DNA of 64,000 bases from Agrobacterium tumefaciens (GTDB lineage Bacteria; Pseudomonadota; Alphaproteobacteria; Rhizobiales; Rhizobiaceae), in NCBI RefSeq assembly GCF_013318015.2, contig NZ_CP115841.1, positions 2,294,001 to 2,358,000 on the forward strand, given 5' to 3'. The stretch's first letter is position 1. Each line of letters opens with the position of its first letter. Both the position numbers and the translations under genes were made by a program. The notes below the pieces were generated by a model. That model saw only the letters and a list, made by a program, of their open reading frames with translations, did no database searches and was not told where the DNA came from. This document shows positions 18,183-29,043 of this stretch, piece after piece.

Positions 18183-20740
18183 TCGGCTCCATTCTCCCGT
18201 CTGTTGCCAACATCAAAAACGCATTGAGGCTCGCGCGGCGCGAAATTCGCGGCGGCCTTCGTGGCTTCTATATTTTCCTCGCCTGCATCGCGCTCGGAAC
18301 CGGCGCCATTGCCGCCGTTAACTCCGTGTCACGCGCCGTCACCAGCGCGATTGCGACGGAAGGCCAATCGATACTGGCTGGCGATGTGCGCTTCGAGCTG
18401 CGCAACAGGGAGGCAACCGCAGAGGAACGGGCCTACCTCGATGGCCTCGGCAAAATTGCGGTTTCCACCGGGCTGCGCTCCATGGCGCGCCTTGCCGATG
18501 GTTCCGAACAGACGCTGACGGAAGTGAAGGCCGTAGACGGCGCCTATCCGCTTTACGGCGCGTTCGTGGCAGATCCAAACCGGCCTCTGAGCGAGCTTCT
18601 GGCTGCGAACGGCGATACCTATGGCGCCGTGGCCGCGCCGCTTCTCCTGGAGCGGCTGGGCATCAAGGTCGGCGACGACATCCTTCTCGGTAATGTGAAG
18701 CTGAAACTGACCGGCACGGTTGTCGACGAGCCGGATGCCCTGTCCGACGGCTTCGGTTTTGCCCCAAGGCTGATGGTCAGCCGCGATGCGCTTTTCGCCT
18801 CAGGCCTCGTTCAGAACGGAAGTCTGGTCGAACACGCCTACAAGATCATGCTGAACGATCCTGCAGCGCGGGCAACGATGACCGATGCGGCCAACAAGAC
18901 GTTTCCCGATGCCGGCTGGTCCATCCGCACGAGTGACCGGGCAGCGCCATCGCTTACCGAAAACGTCAACCGCTTCTCGCAATTCCTGACGCTGGTGGGC
19001 CTGACTGCCCTCATCGTTGGCGGCGTCGGCGTTGCGAACGCCGTTCGCGCGTTCCTCGATTCCAAGCGCACCACGATCGCCTCGCTGAAATGCCTCGGCG
19101 CGCCGGCTTCCGTGGTCACCATGACCTATCTCTTCCAGATCGTGTTCATTGCCGCCGTTGGCATCATCATAGGCCTCGCTGTGGGCGCCATCGCCCCGCT
19201 GATCGCCATGCGGTTTCTGGAGGGTGTGCTTCCGGTACCGAAAGAGCTTGCCTTCTATCCGGCAGCACTTGGTCTTGCCGCCCTGTTCGGCATCTTGACG
19301 ACACTTGCCTTCGCCATCGTGCCACTCGGCCAGGCGCGCGAAGTTCCCGCGACCGCCCTTTTTCGAGAGCAGGGGTTCGAGGAGGGCAGCTGGCCGTCCT
19401 GGCCTTATCTCGCCGTGACGGGCTTGTTGTTGGCTGCGCTGGCCGTACTTGCCATTTTTTCGGCAGAAGAACGTTTCATCGCCTTGGTTTTCCTTGCCGC
19501 CATCGCCTTCGCGTTTGTGGTGCTGCGACTGGTGGCGTCAGGCGTCAAGGCCATCGCCAAACGCAGCCCGCGCGTTCATTCCGCCGCCCTTCGCCTGGCG
19601 ATCGGCAATATTCACCGGCCGGGTGCGCTCACCCCCTCCGTCGTTCTCTCCCTCGGCCTCGGGCTGACGTTGCTGGTGACCCTGACGCTTATCGACGGCA
19701 ATCTGCGCCGCGAACTGACCGACAGCCTGCCGGAACGAGCGCCGAATTTCTTCTTCGTGGATATTCAGGGCACCGAGTTGCAGGGCTTCCGCGATCTTCT
19801 CAGGCAAGAAGCGCCTCAGGGCACGCTGACCGAGGTGCCGATGCTGCGCGGCCGCATTCTGGCTCTTAATGGCGAGGACGTGACGAAGATAGATGTGCCG
19901 CCATCCGGCCGCTGGCTGCTGCGCGGTGATCGGGGCATAACCTATTCGCAGGATGCTCCCGAAAACGCCAAGCTGACCGAAGGAACATGGTGGGGACCGG
20001 ATTATAGCGGCGAGCCGCTGGTCTCTTTTGCGGCGAAAGAGGCGCAGGAACTGGGCCTCAAGATCGGCGACACCGTTACCGTCAACGTGCTCGGCCGCAG
20101 CATCACGGCAAAGATCGCCAATCTGCGCAATGTCGAATGGGAATCGCTGTCGATCAATTTCGTCATGGTGTTTTCACCCAATACCTTCCGTGGCGCACCA
20201 CATGCCTGGCTTGCCACACTCGCCGACCCCTCCGCATCCGCAAGCGAGGAGGGCCAGATATTGCGCGCCGTTACCAATGCCTACCCGACGATAACAAGCG
20301 TACGCGTGAAGGACGCGCTCGATGTGGTCAACCGGCTGGTCGGCCAGCTTGCCACCGCAATTCGTGCCGCAGCGGCCGTTGCGCTCATAGCCTCCGTCCT
20401 CGTCCTCGCTGGCGCTCTTGCCGCCGGAAACCGTGCCCGCACCCATGATGCGGTCATCCTGAAAACACTGGGCGGTACACGCAGCCTGCTGATCCGCGCC
20501 TTCTCTTATGAATATATGATGCTCGGTCTCGCCACCGCCGTTTTTGCGCTTTTCGCCGGCGGCGTCTCCGCCTGGTTCGTCATTTCCCGCATCATGAAGC
20601 TGCCCTCCAGTTTCCTGCCGGATGTGGCGATCGGCACGGTCGTCGTCGCCCTCGTCATGACGGTAGGCATCGGCCTCATGGGCACATGGCGAATTCTCGG
20701 GCAGAAGGCCGCTCCGGTTTTGCGGCAGGCGGGTGAATAA
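18179..20740 (+). CDS. ABC transporter permease, YbbP type (FtsX domains)
   Basis: An 853-residue inner-membrane protein. An N-terminal helix (residues 25-50) is followed by a large periplasmic domain. Three helices and an FtsX domain lie around residues 265-400, a second helix set around 410-450, a second periplasmic domain, and a C-terminal FtsX domain after about residue 720. This duplicated layout matches YbbP. It is translationally coupled to the ATPase gene by a 4-base overlap. The substrate is unknown; association with lipid or envelope processing is suggested only by the divergent TesA-like gene. Confidence 0.91.
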   Translation: MIGSILPSVANIKNALRLARREIRGGLRGFYIFLACIALGTGAIAAVNSVSRAVTSAIATEGQSILAGDVRFELRNREATAEERAYLDGLGKIAVSTGLRSMARLADGSEQTLTEVKAVDGAYPLYGAFVADPNRPLSELLAANGDTYGAVAAPLLLERLGIKVGDDILLGNVKLKLTGTVVDEPDALSDGFGFAPRLMVSRDALFASGLVQNGSLVEHAYKIMLNDPAARATMTDAANKTFPDAGWSIRTSDRAAPSLTENVNRFSQFLTLVGLTALIVGGVGVANAVRAFLDSKRTTIASLKCLGAPASVVTMTYLFQIVFIAAVGIIIGLAVGAIAPLIAMRFLEGVLPVPKELAFYPAALGLAALFGILTTLAFAIVPLGQAREVPATALFREQGFEEGSWPSWPYLAVTGLLLAALAVLAIFSAEERFIALVFLAAIAFAFVVLRLVASGVKAIAKRSPRVHSAALRLAIGNIHRPGALTPSVVLSLGLGLTLLVTLTLIDGNLRRELTDSLPERAPNFFFVDIQGTELQGFRDLLRQEAPQGTLTEVPMLRGRILALNGEDVTKIDVPPSGRWLLRGDRGITYSQDAPENAKLTEGTWWGPDYSGEPLVSFAAKEAQELGLKIGDTVTVNVLGRSITAKIANLRNVEWESLSINFVMVFSPNTFRGAPHAWLATLADPSASASEEGQILRAVTNAYPTITSVRVKDALDVVNRLVGQLATAIRAAAAVALIASVLVLAGALAAGNRARTHDAVILKTLGGTRSLLIRAFSYEYMMLGLATAVFALFAGGVSAWFVISRIMKLPSSFLPDVAIGTVVVALVMTVGIGLMGTWRILGQKAAPVLRQAGE

Positions 20741-20891
20741 TCTTCGGTTGTGCGCTGCTTAACTTTAACGATTAATTCTTTGTAATGATCGCTGAAACGT
20801 GAGCGCTTTTCGCGCATATGGTGTCTTTTCGACTGCAAAAGGCCTTGTATCGGACACGTTCTGCCATCATATTCTTGGGCAGGCTTGCTGA

Positions 20892-20944
20892 AGCTCCGCA
20901 GCGGCGCCCGGGAGGTATCCCGACACCGTAGCAATTACGGAGCT
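20892..20944 (+). ncRNA. ybhL-type leader RNA (structured 5' UTR)
   Basis: Directly before the BI-1 gene is a nested hairpin. The outer stem AGCTCCG (20892-20898) pairs perfectly with CGGAGCT (20938-20944), and an inner stem CGGGA (20909-20913) pairs with TCCCG (20918-20922) around GGTA. This is the position and shape of the ybhL leader motif described by comparative genomics upstream of BI-1/YbhL genes in Rhizobiales. The leader ends 14 bases before the ATG, close to the AGAGGAAAC ribosome-binding site. Family identity is from memory of the motif and context; its function is unknown. Confidence 0.72.
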
Positions 20945-20958
20945 CAAAAGAGGAAACA

Positions 20959-21696
20959 ATGGCTGACTTCAATAACTACCAGAACCGCATGGCCCAGACC
21001 CGTGCACAGACTGGTGCGATGATCGATGAAGGTCTTCGCGCCTACATGCTTAAGGTTTACAACCTTATGGCACTGGCTCTGGTCATCACCGGTGTTGCTG
21101 CGTTCGCTACCTTCACGCTCGCGACCACCAATCCGGCTTTCGCCCAGTTGCTCTATGCATCGCCGTTGCGCTGGGTTGTGATGCTCGCACCGCTCGGACT
21201 GGTGTTCTTTCTTAGCTTCCGTATCCAGAACATGAGCGTTTCTGCTGCCCAGATGACCTTCTGGGTCTATGCGGCGCTGATGGGCGTGTCCCTGTCTTCG
21301 ATCTTCCTGGTCTATACCGGCCAGAGCGTCGTACAGACGTTCTTCGTGACCGCTGCCTCGTTCGGCGCGCTCTCGCTTTACGGTTACACCACGAAGAAAG
21401 ACCTTTCGGGCATGGGTTCGTTCCTGATCATGGGTCTGTTCGGCCTGATCATCGCGTCCATCGTCAACATCTTCCTCCCCTCTTCCGCGCTTCAGTTCGC
21501 GATCTCCGCGATTGGCGTGCTGATCTTCGCTGGCCTCACCGCCTATGACACGCAGAAGATCAAGGAAATGTATTTCGATGGCGACGAAGTTGCCGTGGCT
21601 GGCCGCAAGGCGATCATGGGTGCGCTGACGCTCTATCTCGACTTCATCAATCTGTTCATGTTCCTCCTGCAGTTCATGGGCAACCGTGACAAGTAA
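20959..21696 (+). CDS. Bax inhibitor-1/YccA family membrane protein
   Basis: A 245-residue inner-membrane protein with seven hydrophobic segments, of the BI-1/YbhL family (UPF0005). The family signature FAGLTAYDTQKIKEM lies near residue 195, and the C-terminal segment LYLDFINLFMFLLQF is typical. Related bacterial proteins act as pH-dependent calcium leak channels, and in E. coli YccA modulates FtsH; neither role is shown here. ATG 20959 follows AGAGGAAAC. A structured leader precedes it and a strong bidirectional terminator follows. Confidence 0.94.
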   Translation: MADFNNYQNRMAQTRAQTGAMIDEGLRAYMLKVYNLMALALVITGVAAFATFTLATTNPAFAQLLYASPLRWVVMLAPLGLVFFLSFRIQNMSVSAAQMTFWVYAALMGVSLSSIFLVYTGQSVVQTFFVTAASFGALSLYGYTTKKDLSGMGSFLIMGLFGLIIASIVNIFLPSSALQFAISAIGVLIFAGLTAYDTQKIKEMYFDGDEVAVAGRKAIMGALTLYLDFINLFMFLLQFMGNRDK

Positions 21697-21723
21697 GGGC
21701 AGCAACCCAACTGGCAAACATGC

Positions 21724-21750
21724 AAAAGGCGGCCATTCGGCCGCCTTTTT
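21724..21750. terminator. Bidirectional terminator after the BI-1 gene
   Basis: A perfect 11-bp stem, AAAAGGCGGCC with GGCCGCCTTTT around ATTC, with T tracts on both strands. It separates the BI-1 gene from the convergent DUF2794 gene. Confidence 0.92.
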
Positions 21751-21833
21751 ATTTACCGAAATTCGAGACTTGATCGCCTCTCCACCCGCGTGTCCGCACG
21801 AAGCTGCGGCAGGGTAGCTCGTCCCGTCTCATC

Positions 21834-22226
21834 TCACTCGATGAGCTTCAGGACCTTGTCGAAAACCTTGAGAACCTGCGGCAGCTCGTGGCCACGTTTG
21901 AGAATGCGGCCATCCGTATTCACCACGCAATAGGCCCCCTGTTTCGCCGCCAGCTTGGGGTTCTTCTCGATCCTGTAGAGCGGCATTTCACCCGAGCGTT
22001 TAAAGACTGAAAATACCGCCTTTTCCCTCAAGTGGTCGATGGCATAGTCGCGCCACTCGCCCTCTCCCACCATGCGGCCATAGATGCGCAGGATCGCATC
22101 CAGCTCACGCCGGTGGAATGTAATTGGCAGAGGGTCTTTATCTTTTTTGTACTCGCGGAGATCGACAACGGTGGAACTGTCGCGTGAAGCGGTCTGAACC
22201 TGCTGCACATCCGGTTGATCGGTCAT
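21834..22226 (-). CDS. DUF2794 family protein
   Basis: A 130-residue small cytosolic protein of the alphaproteobacterial DUF2794 family, recognised from FHRRELDAILRIYGRMVGEGEWRDYAI, FSVFKRSGEMPLYRIEKNPKL and the GAYCVVNTDGRILKRG segment. No function is known. I chose ATG 22226 (MTDQPDVQQV) because GGAGG lies ahead of it. The residues encoded further upstream do not look like protein. It is preceded by a long leader-like spacer with two hairpins. Confidence 0.85.
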   Translation of the reverse strand: MTDQPDVQQVQTASRDSSTVVDLREYKKDKDPLPITFHRRELDAILRIYGRMVGEGEWRDYAIDHLREKAVFSVFKRSGEMPLYRIEKNPKLAAKQGAYCVVNTDGRILKRGHELPQVLKVFDKVLKLIE

Positions 22227-22623
22227 CCAATACCTCCGATTCCACCCAAGTCGTCCGATTAATGTGAGCCGGAGAAGACAAAATTGCAAGTCTCGAACAG
22301 CCATTGAACATGAGATCGCAACTTTGGAGGCGGGTTTTACGGTCTTAGGACGGCAGCGAAACCCGGCGTCTGCGACGCAGAAAGACGCCCTCCGATGCCC
22401 ATAAGGACGTTGCCTTAGAAAAAAGCAGGGGTAAAAAAGGTAACCATTTAGGCAGCCATTTTAGCACGGCCTGCCGTATTTCGGTCAAACCATGGCCCGA
22501 ATTGAATGGAATAGTCCTATTGTCAATTGATGCCTAGGCACCAAGATGACCCGATCCGGTGCATTGACCCTTTACCCCCAGCCCCCAATGCCCGGATCGG
22601 ATCTTCCATCGCCAGACAGGCGA
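22227..22623. other. 397-base spacer with two adjacent hairpins
   Basis: No gene is evident. On either strand 22331-22389 can form two neighbouring hairpins. The first pairs CGGGTTT (22331-22337) with AAACCCG (22359-22365); the second pairs GGCGTCT (22365-22371) with AGACGCC (22383-22389). They share base 22365, so they compete for one position. The region lies downstream of the DUF1223 gene and upstream of DUF2794 on the minus strand, and could be a leader or a small RNA. No promoter is convincing. Confidence 0.45.
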
Positions 22624-23364
22624 TCAGGGTGTTTCATTCCCCAGTAAAATACTTGCGCCGACGATTGCCGCCGGATCGCCGCTGGCATTTGCCGTTTGCA
22701 ACAGCACGGCGCAGCCGCCCTTTTTCACCTTTGCCACCACGCTCGCCGGGAGCTTCACCGTCATCGGTGAACCATCCCACATTCCAACCGTTTGCACGTC
22801 ATAGACGCTGTGCCAGTAGGACATTTTCTTCCCCTGGTTTTCGCCTTTCTGCACATCCACCGTCTGTTCGCGCGTGAAATAGGCGACCACGACATCGGCC
22901 TTGCCGCTACCGGCGCCAATATCGATCTCCACCTCGTCACCGGCAAATTTGGACGCGACCGGCACGTTCAGCCCCTGGCCCTCCCGCTTGAAAGCATCCA
23001 GCCTGTCGTAAATCCCGCGGACATCCGCACCCTTGACGTGGTCGCGACCGTTCAGGATGGCCTGCGGCGTATAGACACCGTTGCGGCCGAGGGCGCGCAT
23101 GTAGCCATATTGCCGCTCTGTATTTTCCTTCGATGCCAGGGAATCTGTCCAGCCAAGATAATTCCAGTAGTCGACATGGTAGGAGAGGCCGACCACATCA
23201 CCCTTCTGGATCATCTTGCGCAACGCTTCGTCCGCCGGCGGGCAGGACGCGCATCCCTGCGATGTAAACAACTCGACAACGCCCTTCACAGCTTCCTGCG
23301 CATGCGCGGATGTGACGAGGAACGTGCCGAGAAGACATATCGACAGGGGCAATTTCAGCGGCAT
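22624..23364 (-). CDS. DUF1223 secreted thioredoxin-fold protein
   Basis: A 246-residue exported protein of the DUF1223 family. A signal peptide is visible (MPLKLPLSICLLGTFLVTSAHA). The N-terminal domain resembles thioredoxin and carries a CxxC motif in FTSQGCASCPPADEALRKM near residue 36. Conserved pieces such as VVGLSYHVDYWNYLGWTD and YTPQAILNGRDHVKG follow. The redox partner and function are unknown. It lies downstream of acnA on the same strand with about 195 bases between, including a terminator. Confidence 0.9.
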   Translation of the reverse strand: MPLKLPLSICLLGTFLVTSAHAQEAVKGVVELFTSQGCASCPPADEALRKMIQKGDVVGLSYHVDYWNYLGWTDSLASKENTERQYGYMRALGRNGVYTPQAILNGRDHVKGADVRGIYDRLDAFKREGQGLNVPVASKFAGDEVEIDIGAGSGKADVVVAYFTREQTVDVQKGENQGKKMSYWHSVYDVQTVGMWDGSPMTVKLPASVVAKVKKGGCAVLLQTANASGDPAAIVGASILLGNETP

Positions 23365-23512
23365 TACAAGAACCTTTGTCCGGAGCAGATATCCAGACGA
23401 ATTGATGCGATCAACCCAACCGGATTCAAACCGGAAAATAACGTCTATTCCACTTCAATAGAAAGTCACGAAGGGGTGAGTGGCAATCACAAAAAAAGAG
23501 ATGATGAAACGC

Positions 23513-23543
23513 AAAGACGCCGGGAAAAATCCCGGCGTCCTTT
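23513..23543 (-). terminator. Terminator of acnA
   Basis: A hairpin pairs AAAGACGCCGGGA with TCCCGGCGTCCTTT (one bulged base) around a four-base loop, 17 bases past the acnA stop codon. The minus-strand tail is CTTTGCGTTTC, a moderate U tract. Confidence 0.82.
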
Positions 23544-23559
23544 GCTGGTCTGAGCTTTG

Positions 23560-26253
<2,694 letters not shown>

Positions 26254-26291
26254 GGATAAAAAACCCCGCTTACTCTGATAGCCAACACGTG

Positions 26292-26356
26292 CGTGCGGAC
26301 ACCTATGCACTCATGCACATCAGGATGCGGGTACGACCATTTCCGCTGTCCGCACG
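26292..26356. repeat. Perfect 10-bp inverted repeat in the acnA/ccmA gap
   Basis: CGTGCGGACA at 26292-26301 is repeated in inverted form as TGTCCGCACG at 26347-26356, 45 bases apart. The pair lies 38 bases upstream of the acnA start and well upstream of ccmA. It could be two operator half-sites or a stem in the acnA leader. The same 10-mer occurs once more at 21791-21800. Confidence 0.55.
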
Positions 26357-26525
26357 TGAAAATTGCTCCTCGCAATCGTCAAGTCCGGCGCAAGATGATG
26401 TTCACGCCGGCCGCTGGCGTGGTTGACACCCATATAGATAATTTCTCAGAAACGTGCCAGACCATTCAGGAAATCAAATCGATTTTTTTATGCGAGACGA
26501 TGAAAATCTTATACGGAAACGCAGC

Positions 26526-27167
26526 ATGGATTTGACCGCGGAAAATCTTGGCGTGCGACGCGGCGAAGATTTCATATTCATGAACATTTCCTTCAAGTTA
26601 AGTGACGGCGAAGCGCTGGTGCTGACCGGCCGCAACGGCTCGGGAAAATCCACGCTTCTGCGCACTGTAGCCGGCCTGCTGCGCCCCGAGCAGGGCTGGG
26701 TAAAGATAGCCGGCAAAGGAATAGAAGCGGACATGCGTCCATCGGAGGCCTGCCATTATCTCGGCCATCGCAACGCAATGAAAACGGAACTGACGGTTTC
26801 GGAGAATCTGCGGTTCTGGAAAGACTTTCTCGGTGACTTCACCGGCGGCGCCGGTGTCGATATCGATGAGGCGGCAGACATCGTCGGCCTTGCGGGCATC
26901 ACCCACCTGCCCTTCGGTTACCTGTCCGCAGGCCAGCAGCGACGTTTTGCCATGGCAAAACTTTTGATCGCGTGGCGGCCGGTGTGGATTCTCGACGAGC
27001 CGACAGCGGCGCTCGACAAAGCAGCGGACGGCATGTTTACGGATCTGGTCAAGAGCCACCTGAGGAGAGGCGGCATCGTCATGGCTGCGACCCATCAGCC
27101 GCTTGGGCTCGACAATGCGCGGGAATTGCAGATGACGGGCTTTGCAGGTGTGGAGGCTTGGGCGTGA
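26526..27167 (+). CDS. ccmA: Heme exporter ATP-binding protein CcmA
   Basis: A 213-residue ATPase of the CcmABCD complex, which uses ATP to release holo-CcmE during cytochrome c maturation at the inner membrane. It has Walker A GRNGSGKST near residue 36, a variant signature LSAGQQRRFAMAKLL and Walker B VWILDEPTAALDK; the S-A-G-Q signature is typical of CcmA. I prefer ATG 26526 (MDLTAENLGVRRG) with GGAAA upstream over an ATG 12 codons earlier that lacks any ribosome-binding site. A palindromic repeat separates it from ccmB. Confidence 0.94.
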   Translation: MDLTAENLGVRRGEDFIFMNISFKLSDGEALVLTGRNGSGKSTLLRTVAGLLRPEQGWVKIAGKGIEADMRPSEACHYLGHRNAMKTELTVSENLRFWKDFLGDFTGGAGVDIDEAADIVGLAGITHLPFGYLSAGQQRRFAMAKLLIAWRPVWILDEPTAALDKAADGMFTDLVKSHLRRGGIVMAATHQPLGLDNARELQMTGFAGVEAWA

Positions 27168-27192
27168 TGGGTGCGTGTGCGGGGTATGCCCG

Positions 27193-27338
27193 CCTCTGCC
27201 CTACCGGGCATCTCCCCCACAAGGGGGGAGATCAGCAAGAGGCACCTTCGCCGCTCCATCCGAAAACTGCGCGACGGGCGAAATCTTGCCGCAGATCGAT
27301 CTCCCTCCTTGTGGGGGAGATGCCCGGCAGGGCAGAGG
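27193..27338. repeat. RIME-like intergenic palindrome (40-bp arms)
   Basis: The left arm (27193-27232, starting CCTCTGCCCTACCGGGCATC) and right arm (27299-27338, ending GCAGGGCAGAGG) are inverted copies matching at 38 of 40 positions, around a 66-base centre. Each arm also folds on itself (TCCCCC with GGGGGA). Elements of this sequence and size are scattered through Rhizobium and Agrobacterium genomes as RIME (Rhizobium-specific intergenic mosaic elements). It fills the ccmA-ccmB spacer, so it would form a long hairpin in the ccm mRNA. Assignment to the RIME family is by recalled resemblance. Confidence 0.82.
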
Positions 27339-27369
27339 GGGGTGAAGCCCCACGCACGGAGCACTCCCA

Positions 27370-28029
27370 ATGACCGCCCTCTTCCTCCGCGACCTGAAAC
27401 TCTCCATCCGCGCCGGCGGTGGCGCGCTGATCGGCGTATTGTTCTTCATGACCGTTGTCGCCGTCATCCCCTTCGGTGTCGGGCCTGATCTCAATCTGCT
27501 TGCACGCATCGGCCCGGCCATCGTCTGGATCGGCGCGCTGCTCTCCACCCTCCTCGGCCTCGACAGGCTGTTTCAGGCAGAGCGGGATGACGGCTCGCTA
27601 GACCTCATACTCATGCAGGAAAACCCGCTTGTGCTGACCGTGCTCGTCAAATGCCTGGCACATTGGGTGGGAACGGGTCTGCCACTGGTCATCGCCTCGC
27701 CGCTCATCGGCCTGTTCATGAACATGGACGAAGTGGCGATCGGCGCGGTGATGCTCACGCTCCTTGTCGGATCGCCCGCCATTACCTTCATCGGCGCGGT
27801 GGGTGCCGCTGTCGCCGTTGCCTTGCCGCGCGGCGGCCTTCTGGTCTCCATCCTTGTGCTGCCATTGGCCATTCCGGTACTGATCTTCGGCGTCAGCGCC
27901 TCCTATGCGGCGGTGCAGGATCCGGCACCCTTTCTGCCGCCCTTCCTCATTCTCTGCGCGATCACGTTATTTTCAGCCGTGACCGGTCCTTTCTTTGCCG
28001 CTTTGGCATTGCGCAATGTTATGGATTGA
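27370..28029 (+). CDS. ccmB: Heme exporter membrane subunit CcmB
   Basis: A 219-residue inner-membrane protein with six predicted helices, the permease-like partner of CcmA in the CcmABCD complex. The conserved N-terminal segment FLRDLKLSIRAGGGALIGVLFF and the stretch ALLSTLLGLDRLFQAERDDGSLD are CcmB hallmarks. The length is normal. It follows ccmA after a 200-base spacer filled by a palindromic repeat and precedes ccmC by 74 bases. Confidence 0.95.
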   Translation: MTALFLRDLKLSIRAGGGALIGVLFFMTVVAVIPFGVGPDLNLLARIGPAIVWIGALLSTLLGLDRLFQAERDDGSLDLILMQENPLVLTVLVKCLAHWVGTGLPLVIASPLIGLFMNMDEVAIGAVMLTLLVGSPAITFIGAVGAAVAVALPRGGLLVSILVLPLAIPVLIFGVSASYAAVQDPAPFLPPFLILCAITLFSAVTGPFFAALALRNVMD

Positions 28030-28103
28030 TGAAACCGCAATTGCCGATCTACGATTGACGGCGATCAATTGCGGGGCAGCCATTCTCGGGTTACACAAAC
28101 GGC

Positions 28104-28865
28104 ATGAACCAGCAGACTTTCACCATCACCAAATTCAGTGATCTCGCCAATCCCACGCGGTTTCTGGCACTCTCGGCACGCATTCTGCCCTGGCTTGCGG
28201 TCCTGACAGCACTGGTGCTGGCCGCCGGTCTCTATCTGTCTTTCACGACAGATGGCGACTACCAGCAGGGTTATACCGTGCGCATCATGTATGTGCATGT
28301 CCCCTCCGCCTGGCTTTCGATGATGTGTTATACCGTCATGGCGGTCTCAGCGATCGGCACGCTCGTCTGGCGTCATCCCGTTGCGGATGTCAGCCACAAG
28401 GCGGCCGCACCCATAGGCGCTGCCTTCACGCTGATTGCGCTTGTTACCGGCTCGCTCTGGGGTAAACCCATGTGGGGAACCTGGTGGGTATGGGACGCGC
28501 GGCTGACGTCCGTCTTCGTGCTTTTTCTGATGTATCTTGGCCTGATAGCGCTCAACCGCGCCATGGACGACCCTTCCAGAGCCGCCCGTGTCAGCGCCGT
28601 GCTGATCCTCGTTGGTTTTGTGAATATTCCCATCATCAAGTTTTCGGTTGAATGGTGGAACACACTTCACCAGCCGGCAAGCGTCATCCGCATGGGCGGC
28701 TCGGCAATCGATGCGGAGTTTCTCTGGCCGCTTCTGACCATGGCGATCGGCTTTACGCTACTGTTCTTCACGTTGCACATCGCCGCAATGCGTAACGAAA
28801 TCTGGCGCCGGCGCGTGGCAGCCCAACGGCGGCTTGCCGCCCGCATGGCAAACCGGGAGGCATGA
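28104..28865 (+). CDS. ccmC: Heme handling protein CcmC
   Basis: A 253-residue inner-membrane protein with six helices that presents heme to CcmE. The tryptophan-rich WWD motif is visible as WGTWWVWDARLTS, flanked by periplasmic His residues: one in the early VHVPSAWLSM loop and one in WWNTLHQPASV. It ends 4 bases before the ccmD start, and the whole ccmBCDG series reads as one operon. Confidence 0.96.
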   Translation: MNQQTFTITKFSDLANPTRFLALSARILPWLAVLTALVLAAGLYLSFTTDGDYQQGYTVRIMYVHVPSAWLSMMCYTVMAVSAIGTLVWRHPVADVSHKAAAPIGAAFTLIALVTGSLWGKPMWGTWWVWDARLTSVFVLFLMYLGLIALNRAMDDPSRAARVSAVLILVGFVNIPIIKFSVEWWNTLHQPASVIRMGGSAIDAEFLWPLLTMAIGFTLLFFTLHIAAMRNEIWRRRVAAQRRLAARMANREA

Positions 28866-28869
28866 GAAC

Positions 28870-29043
28870 ATGACACACGCCTTTTATATCGGCATGTCCT
28901 ATGCGGCGACGGGCCTTGTCGTCCTCTGTCTCATCGCCTGGGTCATCCTGGATGGTCAAGCGCGCAAACGGGAACTGAAAGAACTGGAAGCATCCGGCGT
29001 GCGCCGCAGGGCAAAAGCCGGTTCTGCGGGTGAAACCCGATGA
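28870..29043 (+). CDS. ccmD: Heme exporter small subunit CcmD
   Basis: A 57-residue single-helix protein (MTHAFYIGMSYAATGLVVLC, then a basic cytoplasmic tail RKRELKELEASGVRRRA). Its size, one membrane segment, basic tail and place between ccmC and ccmG all fit CcmD, which helps release holo-CcmE from CcmC. The start is ATG 28870, 4 bases after the ccmC stop. Its stop overlaps the ccmG start by 4 bases. Confidence 0.9.
   Translation: MTHAFYIGMSYAATGLVVLCLIAWVILDGQARKRELKELEASGVRRRAKAGSAGETR

Noticed and set aside
20759..20776. TTAA-rich stretch that resembles a CtrA site
   Set aside because: The TTAA boxes are 9 or 3 bases apart instead of 7.
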